The notes under the pieces were generated by a model, which saw nothing but the letters and a program-made list of their open reading frames with translations, ran no database searches and was not told where the DNA came from. Of a DNA stretch of 64,000 nucleotides, positions 52,078 to 60,339 are shown in pieces (within the stretch, counting starts at the first letter, position 1; each line of letters opens with the position of its first letter). This DNA comes from Saprospiraceae bacterium (lineage in GTDB: Bacteria; Bacteroidota; Bacteroidia; Chitinophagales; Saprospiraceae). Location: the NCBI GenBank assembly GCA_021604865.1, contig BQJU01000002.1, positions 1-64,000 of the forward strand, written 5' to 3'. The translations under genes were made by a program, and so were the position numbers.

Positions 52078-53229
52078 TTAAAATGTAATGGTTTTTTCGA
52101 TTTCGTAGATCGAATTGATCTTTCCCGCAAATATGCAATAAAATCGCGGATTTTCCCTTAGCATATTGATCTCTGTAGGCCGGCCATCATCAATATAATT
52201 GGCTTTCAATTTGGATTTAATAGTAAATAATGAAGTGAAATAATTTAAGTCAATATCCTCCCTAAAGTATTGTTTGATTTGTTGAATCATCTTATGCTGG
52301 TTTGATCTGGGACGGGCAGGGCAATAATTACAATTACTAGTAAAATCTGGTTTACAGTCCGTATTAATTGCTTGACAATCAAAGCTTGGCAAGTTATTGT
52401 AAGATACTTTGTGGTGGGTGTAAGCAACAGAAGATAAAGACAGTAAACCCGATAATCCATAAGGCATGATCGATCCAAATTGGCCATCCATGACGGTCAA
52501 TCCAATTTTTTCCAGCTGGGGAGAGGTGACAAATACCATTTCCGATATTTCGTGCATCAAGTTGATTTTTGGTACGCCAAAAAGTTGATTGACCGCATTG
52601 CTTCCGGAATAGGTAGCATTAATAACTTGTGGTGCATGAATCATTTGGCTGGCGCCACCTTCAATTGAAGCGGTATCGATCATCCAGGATTTTCCATCTT
52701 CTTCAACCCGCTGGATTTTGATATTCAGAAGTATGTCTACCAAGGGTTCCTCCTCCAAACTTCGGCGATAATAATCGGCTATCAGAATGGGGTCAAAAGT
52801 ATATTCTGTGGTGCGGTAGAGTGCTTCAATGCGGTTGTAGTTAAAAAGAGGATGTTTTTCAACGGGCTCGCAAGGGATATTGATGTAATGACAAAACCGT
52901 TCAAATTGAGCACTATCGGTAAAAGAGCCAAACCGGTCAATGGCATAATATTTCTCAAAAGAAAAATTGATGAAGGATTCATGATCTTTGGTGAAACGGG
53001 CTTTGTTATCATCTGACATCAAGGCGGTTGCTACACTACGGGGATAGTGATAGCCACTATGCAAGCGAGCCTGATTGACTATGGAGGCTTTTTTTAACAG
53101 CGCTTTTTCCTTTTCAAGGATACAAACACGCATCCCTTTTTTGGCCAGGTACAGAGCCGCATAGGCTCCGAAGATTCCTCCACCAACGATCACAAAATCA
53201 TAACGCTCCACGTTTTTAGCCTGTAGCAT
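52078..53229 (-). CDS. FAD-dependent amine/sugar oxidoreductase (DAO family)
   Basis: 383 residues. FAD motif YDFVIVGGGIFGAYAALYLA, then NQARLHSGYHYPRSVATALM, typical of D-amino-acid-oxidase-like enzymes acting on sugars. A Cys-rich segment (CQAINTDC, then CNYCPARPR) near residue 290 is unusual and could bind a metal. Last gene of a three-gene operon; overlaps the aldo-keto reductase by 14 bases. Confidence 0.87.
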   Translation of the reverse strand: MLQAKNVERYDFVIVGGGIFGAYAALYLAKKGMRVCILEKEKALLKKASIVNQARLHSGYHYPRSVATALMSDDNKARFTKDHESFINFSFEKYYAIDRFGSFTDSAQFERFCHYINIPCEPVEKHPLFNYNRIEALYRTTEYTFDPILIADYYRRSLEEEPLVDILLNIKIQRVEEDGKSWMIDTASIEGGASQMIHAPQVINATYSGSNAVNQLFGVPKINLMHEISEMVFVTSPQLEKIGLTVMDGQFGSIMPYGLSGLLSLSSVAYTHHKVSYNNLPSFDCQAINTDCKPDFTSNCNYCPARPRSNQHKMIQQIKQYFREDIDLNYFTSLFTIKSKLKANYIDDGRPTEINMLRENPRFYCIFAGKINSIYEIEKTITF

Positions 53230-54151
53230 GCAATTGGGCTATTTGTTGCAAATTCTGGTAAAATGACGAATAATCGTGCTGCCTTATTAGTTCCATAAAG
53301 GAAAGCGTATCCTTTAACTGCTCTACTTTGGAGGTGCCAATAAGAATGCCTTGAATATCTGGGTGGCAAGCAGCATAGATTAGTCCGCAGTGATTAAAAG
53401 TAGACAGCCTGGGGATATGCAATTGTTGGTTGGCCTTTTGTAAAGCCCCATTCAACGCTTCGACAATAGGATGTTCCTCTCCAATATTGCCACCCCGGGC
53501 TTTCAAGGAACTAAGTTCGTGATAAGCTTCGGGATCAAGTTTTAGACCTCCGGCATTAATCCCATAACTAAGGAAATCTGCATTTTTATGAAACGCAGCA
53601 TATCGAGCATAGTCAGAGTGCAAGAGGTTGTGTTTGATCTGGATACAAAAAGAGAACTGAAATTCCCGATTCAAGGTTGCATATACTTCGGGGTATTTAA
53701 TTCCAGACAAGCCTACCTTTAAACCCGCCTCCCTAGCAATCTTAAGTGCCTCAAGACTAGAGCGAATTTCATCGACTTGCTGGCGGTTGTCCCAATGGAT
53801 CATCAAAGTGCTCAGGTTTTTGGAAAACAGGTATTGGTATTCGTCAAGTACCATCAACAAAAAGCTCTTACTCAGGTTGTTTTCCGGCCCACGCATATTG
53901 TTAATGCTGCCCACCTTCATGATGATTTTTAAATCCTTTACACCATTAGCCGCTATCCATTCCTGAAGAATTTTTTCCGATAGCCTAAAATCTTCCGGCT
54001 GCCTATTAATCGGGTAATTGGTGGCGGCATCTACCTCCCGAAAGCCACGCCCATAAAAGGTGTCCAATAAGTCAAAACATATTTTTTTTTCTACCGTCCA
54101 TCCCCACATAGCAGTTCCAAGTATTGGGAAGGTAGATCGAGAATCACTCAT
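53216..54151 (-). CDS. aldo/keto reductase
   Basis: 311 residues. The barrel opens FPILGTAMWGWTVEKK; VDAATNYPINRQ carries the Asp and Tyr, KIIMKVGS the Lys and LMIHWDNRQQ the His of the catalytic tetrad. IQGILIGTSKVEQLKDTLSF is the C-terminal signature. NADPH-dependent carbonyl reduction. Between a glycosyltransferase and an FAD oxidase with overlapping ends, so it probably acts on the same sugar intermediate. Confidence 0.88.
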   Translation of the reverse strand: MSDSRSTFPILGTAMWGWTVEKKICFDLLDTFYGRGFREVDAATNYPINRQPEDFRLSEKILQEWIAANGVKDLKIIMKVGSINNMRGPENNLSKSFLLMVLDEYQYLFSKNLSTLMIHWDNRQQVDEIRSSLEALKIAREAGLKVGLSGIKYPEVYATLNREFQFSFCIQIKHNLLHSDYARYAAFHKNADFLSYGINAGGLKLDPEAYHELSSLKARGGNIGEEHPIVEALNGALQKANQQLHIPRLSTFNHCGLIYAACHPDIQGILIGTSKVEQLKDTLSFMELIRQHDYSSFYQNLQQIAQLHATG

Positions 54152-54869
54152 GCTGTGGTTTTAATTTTTTTAATTCTTGCATAGCAGCGAGGTATCGCTT
54201 GGCCAATGGCAATATTTTCACCTTACTGCTGCTGACATCATCAGTCCATTTTACCGGCAATTCAAAAATTTTCAACTTTTGCCATTCTGCGACCGTTAAT
54301 AATTCCGTTGAAAAGAACCAGCCGTCATTTTGTGCTCCGCCTTTGTAAAGTTGCGGATATAAATCTCTGCGCAGAAATTTAAACCCGCACATCCCATCTG
54401 AAAACTGCACACCCAAATAAAGTTTCAATAATAAATTGAAAATACGAGAAGCGATTTCCCGCTTTACTGTGCGGTTGATCACTTTGGAATTAGCATGCAA
54501 TCGTGTCCCATAAACGAGATCATACTCTTGTTCAGCAATGGCTTTATATACCTCCAGGAAATGAGAGATATCTGTAGCCAAATCGAGATCCATATACCCT
54601 ACAATGTCAGCATCCGATTGACTCCACGACGTTTTTAATGCCAAGCCCACGCCTTTTTCTGGCACTCGGACAAAGGTTACTGCTTCCAGTTCCTCCGTTA
54701 ATTCTTTCGCAATTTCGAGGGTATGATCTGTTGACCCATTGTCAGCAATAACAATTTTCCACTGATTGGTATCAGGGAAATGCTCAAGAAGGAAATGATG
54801 AAGGGTTTTTACCTGCTTTTCTAAGGTGGCTTCTTCGTTTAAAACCGGAATCGTAATGTCAAACGTCAT
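54144..54869 (-). CDS. GT2 glycosyltransferase, dolichol/polyprenyl-phosphate mannose-synthase-like
   Basis: 241 residues. DITIPVLNEEATLEKQVKTL, VIADNGSTDHTLEIAKELTE and the DxD zone VGYMDLDLATDISHF define GT2. GMCGFKFLRRDLYPQLYKGG is typical of DPM/DPG-type enzymes, which transfer a sugar to polyprenyl phosphate. No C-terminal membrane helices. First gene of the operon, 8-base overlap with the next. Confidence 0.9.
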   Translation of the reverse strand: MTFDITIPVLNEEATLEKQVKTLHHFLLEHFPDTNQWKIVIADNGSTDHTLEIAKELTEELEAVTFVRVPEKGVGLALKTSWSQSDADIVGYMDLDLATDISHFLEVYKAIAEQEYDLVYGTRLHANSKVINRTVKREIASRIFNLLLKLYLGVQFSDGMCGFKFLRRDLYPQLYKGGAQNDGWFFSTELLTVAEWQKLKIFELPVKWTDDVSSSKVKILPLAKRYLAAMQELKKLKPQHE

Positions 54870-55059
54870 AAGTTATGGATCATTTAGAAGTGCGAAGATA
54901 AAAGATTTTTATGCTCCTTGCGTTGTGATATAACAAAAGGTGCCTATTGTAGAATTAAGTGTTTTTTTCTTACTTTGTAGAAAAATTTCACGCTTTCATC
55001 TAATCGGTGAAACCCGAAGGGAAGGATTTGCATTCTTTTGACTAAAGTTGAGTAAGTAA

Positions 55060-55737
55060 ATGTTCAAAAATATTAAGTCGTTATTTATTATTGAAGAGGA
55101 AGATCAATCAAAACCTACCCCTAATAAAAAAGGTGAACCTCATACAAAATCAGCACAAAAAATTCCCGATCCTGGCCTTTCCAGCAAAACCAAGCCAGCG
55201 CCAACCAAGGCATCACCCGGACAGGTAAAGGGAAAGTTTACGGAGATTTTGTTTAAAGCCATGGAGCAACACAACCTGGATGGGTTTGATTATCTTGAAT
55301 ACAAACAATCGCTAAAGTCTTTAGAGAAGATGGCGATGGATGAAAAAACCCGTTACCAGTCCGCTTTTGCGATGGCCCAAACCATGGGCGCCAGCCCGGA
55401 AAAGTTGATCCAAACGGCACAGCACTATCTGGATGTGTTGAAAAAAGAAGAGAATAAGTTTGGAAAAGCTTTAGTTTCGCAGAAAGAAAAACAAATAGGG
55501 AGCAAGGAGGATCAAATTGCACAACTGGCACAGATTATCCAGGAAAAAAACGAGCAAATCCGAAAATTGACCCTGGAAATAGAGCAACACCAAAAGCAAG
55601 CAACTCATTTGAAGGAACAAATCGGAGCAGCTTCCGTAAAAGTAGAATCGACCAAAAATGACTTTATAGCCTCATATCAGGCTTTGGTCAACCAGATTGT
55701 CAAGGACATGGACAATATGAAAAATTACCTTAAGTAA
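55060..55737 (+). CDS. coiled-coil protein of unknown function (envelope operon gene 1)
   Basis: 225 residues, no signal peptide. Residues 1-14 are hydrophobic/acidic (MFKNIKSLFIIEEE); about 15-55 are Lys/Pro-rich and likely disordered. About 60-130 form a helical domain (KFTEILFKAMEQHNLDGFDY, YQSAFAMAQTMGASPEKLIQ). About 135-225 form a coiled coil (GSKEDQIAQLAQIIQEKNEQ, LTLEIEQHQKQATHLKEQIG). 26 bases before the next gene. No family recognised. Confidence 0.82.
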   Translation: MFKNIKSLFIIEEEDQSKPTPNKKGEPHTKSAQKIPDPGLSSKTKPAPTKASPGQVKGKFTEILFKAMEQHNLDGFDYLEYKQSLKSLEKMAMDEKTRYQSAFAMAQTMGASPEKLIQTAQHYLDVLKKEENKFGKALVSQKEKQIGSKEDQIAQLAQIIQEKNEQIRKLTLEIEQHQKQATHLKEQIGAASVKVESTKNDFIASYQALVNQIVKDMDNMKNYLK

Positions 55738-55763
55738 CCAGTTTATCATCGAAAAATAAGAGA

Positions 55764-56783
55764 ATGGAAAATATGAAACCTAAATCATTTTGGCAACGAC
55801 CTGAAGGGGTAACCGGAATGATCTTTTTGGCTGCTATGCTGATCGGCGGCGGATTTTTGCTATATACTGCATTGCCAGCCCTTGTTGCACTTGCCCAAAA
55901 TACTTTATATCTGGCTTTAATGCTGGTGGCATTAGGGGGAATCGTTTATATGGTTTTGGATCCAAAGATGCGAAGTCTGGTTGGGTATATGTACAAAAGT
56001 GTGATGCGCTGGTTAACAGGTCTGTTTGTGCAGATTGATCCAATTGGCATTTTGAAATCTTATGTGGAAGACCTGAAAGACAATCTGCGTAAGATGAATA
56101 AACAAATCAGCCAGCTGCGTGGGCAAATGCACAAATTGCAGGAAGTTATCCATAATAACAAGAAGGAAATCAAGAGCAATTTGACGTTGGCCAGTAAAGC
56201 CAAAGAGACCAATAAGCAGGCCATAATGATTCTCAAATCCCGCAAAGCCGGTCGATTGAAAGAGTCAAACCTCCGCCTTGAAGATTTGTACCGCAAAATG
56301 GAGGTTCTATACCGTGTTTTGACCAAGATGTATGAAAATTCACAGATTTTGATGGAAGACATTAAAGATCAGGTGGAAGTCAAAGAGCAAGAACGCAAAG
56401 CCATTCACGCCAGTAATAATGCCATGAAATCCGCTATGAGTGTAATTTCAGGTGACCCCGACAAACGAGCCATGTTTGATCAGGCTATGGAAGCCATTAC
56501 TGATGATGTAAGCCAGAAAGTTGGTGAAATGGAGCGTTTTATGGAAATGTCGGCCAATTTCATGCAATCCGTTGATTTACAAAACGGTATTTTCGAAGAA
56601 GAAGGTCTGAAAATGTTGGAAAAATGGGAGAAGGAAGGTGTCTCCCTGATCCTCGGTGAAGAAAAGCAGACCTTATTGTCGCAAGCCAACAGTGAAGCTG
56701 ATATCCTGGATCTGGATGCTCCGATTAAGGAACCCATCCGAGAACCTGGACACCGCAACCAGTACGATAACCTTTTTGAATAA
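55764..56783 (+). CDS. two-helix membrane protein with long cytosolic coiled coil (envelope operon gene 2)
   Basis: 339 residues. Two membrane helices (about 18-40, TGMIFLAAMLIGGGFLLYTA; about 46-65, LYLALMLVALGGIVYMVLDP). From about 95 to 215 it is a long coiled coil (ILKSYVEDLKDNLRKMNKQI, LRGQMHKLQEVIHNNKKEIK), reminiscent of PspA/Vipp1 in its heptads but without the canonical start. The rest is helical with an acidic tail. Probably an inner-membrane scaffold linked to genes 1 and 3. Confidence 0.82.
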   Translation: MENMKPKSFWQRPEGVTGMIFLAAMLIGGGFLLYTALPALVALAQNTLYLALMLVALGGIVYMVLDPKMRSLVGYMYKSVMRWLTGLFVQIDPIGILKSYVEDLKDNLRKMNKQISQLRGQMHKLQEVIHNNKKEIKSNLTLASKAKETNKQAIMILKSRKAGRLKESNLRLEDLYRKMEVLYRVLTKMYENSQILMEDIKDQVEVKEQERKAIHASNNAMKSAMSVISGDPDKRAMFDQAMEAITDDVSQKVGEMERFMEMSANFMQSVDLQNGIFEEEGLKMLEKWEKEGVSLILGEEKQTLLSQANSEADILDLDAPIKEPIREPGHRNQYDNLFE

Positions 56784-56831
56784 AAAAGGGACGATTAAAT
56801 TTCGAAAAACCAAAATCAATAAAAATTAATC

Positions 56832-58376
56832 ATGGCAAAACGATTAACCACCTTTTCAAAATTCATCATTACCGTCTTAATCGTAGGGGCTGTATTTTTT
56901 GGATTTCAATATCTCAAAAACAGTGGTCTGCTGGATGGTGTAGGTATTGAACGAGATAATTCAAATGATAATTCTTCTAATTTTTCAGGTAATGACGATG
57001 ATGTCATCAGAGTAGGCGTAGTTACCTGGGGTGGATATGCTGGTGGTGAATACTTCAATGAGGGATTTAAAGCCAGTACAAAATCTCGATTTTATAAGGA
57101 TTATGGCCTTAAAGTAGAATTTGTAGTCAACGATGATGTAGATGCTTCCCTCAATGCCTGGAAAAGCGGCAATATAGATTTACATTGGTATACGATTGAT
57201 GCCTTTCCCACTGTTTTAAAAGGACTTGAAGCTTACAACCCAGTTGCACTTTGGCAAGCCGACTGGTCTCGTGGAGGAGATGCAATCGTTGCTCGCCGTG
57301 GAATCAATAGTGTTGGAGACCTGAAAGGTAAAAAGATTGCCGTTGCAGAATTGACGCCTTCACATTCTTTTCTGTTGTGGTTGCTGGATGCAGGAGGATT
57401 GAGTGCTTCGGATGTACAAATTATCAACTCAGGAAACGCCATTGACGCAGCTGCGGCTTTCAAAAGCCAGGAAGTTGATGCGGCAGTAGTTTGGAGTCCG
57501 GATGATGAGGCTTGTGTACGGGCCGTTTCAGGTGCAAAAGTATTGGAAAGTACCCGCTCTGCTTCTAACATTATTGCAGATTTCTTTTTTGCGAAACGCG
57601 ATTTTGTTGACAAAAATCAGGACAAACTGCAAAAACTATATGACGGCTGGATGAAAGGGGCTGCTGAAATCAATAGTTCGGCTGCGGCCAAGCAGAAAGC
57701 CATAAAAATCCTGTCCGATGGATTGGGCATCCCTGAGCAAGATGCAGATATTGCGATCAATAATGTGCGCTTGGCCACCCATGGAGACAACGTCAATTTC
57801 TTCGGTTTGAATACCGATTATAAAGGAGTTAATGGCAACAGCCTCTTTTTGCGCATGGCAAAGGAATATAAAGACCTTGGTTTTCTGCAAGGCAATACTC
57901 CTAACTGGCGGAGTATCTCTTATCCTGGGTTTGTTCAACGGTCTACCCTGAGTGGCCCTGAAAATGAAGCGGAGGCCCGAAAAGAATTTACAAAAGTTAC
58001 AGAAGGGGAAGCCAAAGAAAAAGAAGCGATTGCTACCAAGCAGGTTAGTATAACTTTCCGTACCGGCGAGCATATCCTGGATGAAAATGCCAAATATATT
58101 ATTGATATAGAATTTGTCGATATTGCCAAAGCTTTTGGCAACGCTCGTATCCGGATTGAAGGTAATACTGATGACAGAGGTAGCCGGGCTACCAATATAA
58201 AGTTATCAAAAATGAGGGCTCAATCAGTAGCCAATTACCTGACCAGAGAGCACAACATGTCGGCCAATCGTTTTATCGTGATTGGAAACGGACCTGACAA
58301 ACCGATTGGTTCTAACAATACAGAAGAAGGCAGGTCTAAGAATCGTCGAACTGATTTCCAATTGGTTCGGGAATAA
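56832..58376 (+). CDS. substrate-binding-protein/OmpA fusion (envelope operon gene 3)
   Basis: 514 residues. One N-terminal membrane helix (about 11-30) without a cleavage site. About 50-350: periplasmic-binding fold (VIRVGVVTWGGYAGGEYFNE, GLKVEFVVNDDVDASLNAWK, DLKGKKIAVAELTPSHSFLL, AAFKSQEVDAAVVWSPDDEA). About 400-514: OmpA peptidoglycan-binding domain (IRIEGNTDDRGSRATNIKLS, RMRAQSVANYL-type text, GRSKNRRTDFQLV). It ties a small-molecule sensor to peptidoglycan and the inner membrane. No ABC permease or ATPase is near, so transport is unlikely; sensing is inference. Confidence 0.85.
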   Translation: MAKRLTTFSKFIITVLIVGAVFFGFQYLKNSGLLDGVGIERDNSNDNSSNFSGNDDDVIRVGVVTWGGYAGGEYFNEGFKASTKSRFYKDYGLKVEFVVNDDVDASLNAWKSGNIDLHWYTIDAFPTVLKGLEAYNPVALWQADWSRGGDAIVARRGINSVGDLKGKKIAVAELTPSHSFLLWLLDAGGLSASDVQIINSGNAIDAAAAFKSQEVDAAVVWSPDDEACVRAVSGAKVLESTRSASNIIADFFFAKRDFVDKNQDKLQKLYDGWMKGAAEINSSAAAKQKAIKILSDGLGIPEQDADIAINNVRLATHGDNVNFFGLNTDYKGVNGNSLFLRMAKEYKDLGFLQGNTPNWRSISYPGFVQRSTLSGPENEAEARKEFTKVTEGEAKEKEAIATKQVSITFRTGEHILDENAKYIIDIEFVDIAKAFGNARIRIEGNTDDRGSRATNIKLSKMRAQSVANYLTREHNMSANRFIVIGNGPDKPIGSNNTEEGRSKNRRTDFQLVRE

Positions 58377-58397
58377 ACCTGCTAAAATAGGAAGCTC

Positions 58398-58437
58398 TAA
58401 GAATGCCAGATATTGGAAACAGTCTCTGGCATTCTTA
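58398..58437 (+). terminator. terminator of the envelope operon
   Basis: TAAGAATGCCAGA (58398-58410) and TCTGGCATTCTTA (58425-58437) are perfect 13-base reverse complements, 22 bases after the stop of the SBP-OmpA gene. Confidence 0.75.
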
Positions 58438-58523
58438 TGTGAATTTGCCACCAATACTTTTAACAAATAGTTACTATTTTTCAAAATGTGTAATAAGTCG
58501 TATTTAGCATACGTTCTGCCTGT

Positions 58524-59045
58524 ATGAAAAAACTAATGCTGATTTTTCCCGCCATTTTGTTGCTTAATTTGCTGAATGCACAATCCTATAATACCACTTT
58601 AGGTATGCGCATGGGGACCGATTGGGGCGTAAGTGTGCAACACCGCATATTAAAAAAAATGACCATTGAAGGCATTGTACAGTCTAGCTTTTCCAGAGAA
58701 GAAGCGATATTGACATTATTGGCGGAACAACATAACCCTGTAATCAGTCGACGGTTTAATCTGTATGTTGGCGGAGGTATTCATAAAGGGTGGTTAACAC
58801 CGGAGGAAGGCGTAGAAGTGAAGGATCCTTTTGGCATAACTGGAGTCTTTGGCCTGGAATTCACCATTGCCCGGCTCAATCTTTCCTATGATTTTAAACC
58901 CGCTTTAAACCTGGTAGGTGGAGAAAAACGCATCTACTCCCAAACGGCCTTTTCTCTGCGTTATGTGATTTTCAAGAAAAAGAAATACGGTTACGAAAAA
59001 AACAAAAAGAAAGGTCAGGGGTGGATGTTTTGGAAAAAATCGTAG
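58524..59045 (+). CDS. small outer-membrane beta-barrel-like protein, unknown
   Basis: 173 residues with a Sec signal (LMLIFPAILLLNLLNAQ). Alternating strands (TTLGMRMGTDWGVSVQHRIL, RRFNLYVGGGIHKGWLTPEE, GLEFTIARLNLSYDFKPALN, TAFSLRYVIFKKKKYGYEKN) suggest an eight-stranded barrel, ending in an unusual Lys-rich tail. No family recognised. Confidence 0.75.
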   Translation: MKKLMLIFPAILLLNLLNAQSYNTTLGMRMGTDWGVSVQHRILKKMTIEGIVQSSFSREEAILTLLAEQHNPVISRRFNLYVGGGIHKGWLTPEEGVEVKDPFGITGVFGLEFTIARLNLSYDFKPALNLVGGEKRIYSQTAFSLRYVIFKKKKYGYEKNKKKGQGWMFWKKS

Positions 59046-59054
59046 TCTTTATTT

Positions 59055-59465
59055 TTACTTACGAGCTTCAAAAGAAAATTTTCCATCTTTAAAAGTGGCC
59101 ACTAGCCGGTAATCAGACCCTTTGACACCTTTATCGATCTCCGATTGAAAAATCCTGATCTCTTGCTTGACCTTTTGTGCATATACCAATACACCGTATC
59201 CGTCCCATGTTCCTCCTGAAACAGCAACTACGTCAGCAGGGATAGCTAATTTTTTGTATTCCATTGGTTTTATCTCATCACAATTGGGCGCATTGGCCAC
59301 TTTAACTTTGCTTTCATTGATAATTGCATAAATATCATAAGAAGGGACTATTTTGGTGCCAACCGATTCACAATAGAAAGATACGATAAAAGTCTCGGGA
59401 GATGCATCAGAAGCACAAGCATGGAGTCCAAAGACAAGAATGGTCAGAAAAAATAGAGGTTTCAT
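59055..59465 (-). CDS. small lipoprotein, unknown
   Basis: 136 residues; lipoprotein signal (FFLTILVFGLHAC). The mature part is beta-rich (TFIVSFYCESVGTKIVPSYD, AVSGGTWDGYGVLVYAQKVK, YRLVATFKDGKFSFEARK) with two further cysteines. Convergent with the barrel gene; 9 bases separate the stops. No family recognised. Confidence 0.75.
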   Translation of the reverse strand: MKPLFFLTILVFGLHACASDASPETFIVSFYCESVGTKIVPSYDIYAIINESKVKVANAPNCDEIKPMEYKKLAIPADVVAVSGGTWDGYGVLVYAQKVKQEIRIFQSEIDKGVKGSDYRLVATFKDGKFSFEARK

Positions 59466-59572
59466 CGACAGGTTATTTTATAGAATGTAAAGATCACGAG
59501 GAAAAAGATATGTTTTGAAATTCATTTTTCTAAAAAAGTCGAAAAGTATTTCACAGTTTTTGGAACTTTTGT

Positions 59573-59580
59573 ATCTTTGC
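59573..59580 (+). promoter_or_regulatory. -7 box of the tRNA-His gene
   Basis: TATCTTTG, a perfect TAnnTTTG match, 26 bases before the mature 5' end. No clear -33 TTTG at the standard distance. Confidence 0.6.
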
Positions 59581-59606
59581 ATCGCTTTAAAATAAAGTAA
59601 AACCTG

Positions 59607-59680
59607 GTGGTTGTAGCTCAGCTGGTTAGAGCGCTGGATTGTGGTTCCAGAGGTCGCCGGTTCAAAACCGGTCATCCACC
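59607..59680 (+). tRNA. tRNA-His(GTG)
   Basis: Full cloverleaf: acceptor GTGGTTG/CATCCAC, D arm GCTC/GAGC, anticodon arm CTGGA-TTGTGGT-TCCAG with anticodon GTG at 59641-59643, variable loop AGGTC, T arm GCCGG-TTCAAAA-CCGGT. A G at 59606 can serve as the His-specific G-1 opposite C73. The acceptor has a U-U mismatch at pair 5-68. The encoded 3' end is C73 then CA, so CCA is not completely encoded. Confidence 0.95.
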
Positions 59681-59685
59681 CAAAA

Positions 59686-59731
59686 AGAAAGCCGGATTGT
59701 TGAAATATCAATGGTCCGGCTTCTTTATTTT
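59686..59731 (+). terminator. terminator of the tRNA-His gene
   Basis: GAAAGCCGGA and TCCGGCTTC form a 9-10-bp stem (59687-59696 and 59715-59723) followed by TTTATTTT. Confidence 0.8.
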
Positions 59732-59742
59732 GCAAAAGCATA

Positions 59743-60240
59743 TTACCAACTGGTAAAGGCCTTATTAAAGATATCTTCCATCATCTGGTCTATAATAGTT
59801 TCCTGGGCTTCCTCCTCAACACTAGCTAGTGCAACATTACTTGCAAAGTCAAAAAAGAACGAAAAGTTGCTTTTCCAGCTTTTGTCCTCATATTTATGAT
59901 TAATAAATTCAACGGCAGTAATAATCGTTAAACGAGTAATGGCCGTCGTTTCTCCAGGTCTGGGAGCTTCTGAAGTAACCCGGTAATCGACCAGTTTTCC
60001 AATAAATTCAAGATCGGGGTTATTTTCCGTCCAGATGAGTTTAGATTCGGTCCTGATTTTTTCCCGCAGTGCTTCCCGTATCGTTTGATTTAGGATTGGT
60101 GGGGCATTATCGGCATTATTATCAAAAAGCGATACGTAATAGGTATTGGTATCACTGGGAATATCAATCCCACGGAAGGAATAACAACCTGAAAAGGTGA
60201 AACTGACGATCAAACAAAATAAGGGTAATAATCGATGCAT
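59743..60240 (-). CDS. lptE: LptE-family LPS-assembly lipoprotein
   Basis: Start at 60240 (MHRLLPLFCLIVSFTFSGC) gives a lipoprotein signal; 165 residues. YSFRGIDIPSDTNTYYVSLF, LNQTIREALREKIRTESKLI, YRVTSEAPRPGETTAITRLT and the AQETIIDQMMEDIFNKAF tail are the Bacteroidota LptE pattern. It plugs LptD in the outer membrane. Downstream of the sigma-54 regulator and miaB, a gene order I know from other members of this phylum. Confidence 0.88.
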   Translation of the reverse strand: MHRLLPLFCLIVSFTFSGCYSFRGIDIPSDTNTYYVSLFDNNADNAPPILNQTIREALREKIRTESKLIWTENNPDLEFIGKLVDYRVTSEAPRPGETTAITRLTIITAVEFINHKYEDKSWKSNFSFFFDFASNVALASVEEEAQETIIDQMMEDIFNKAFTSW

Positions 60241-60339
60241 TTTAATTGGGCATGATGAAGAAATGGAAAGAAAACGAAAAAAAAGGAGATAAACTTGCAC
60301 GCTTTGATCAGATTAGCTTTTTATTGACATTTTGGAGGT

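Noticed and set aside
55764-56783. Calling the two-helix coiled-coil protein a true PspA/IM30 homologue
   Set aside because: It begins with two membrane helices and lacks the PspA N-terminal amphipathic helix; only the coiled-coil character is shared.
56832-58376. Calling the SBP-OmpA gene part of an ABC transporter
   Set aside because: No permease or ATPase gene is present on either side, and the binding domain is anchored by a membrane helix and a peptidoglycan-binding domain.
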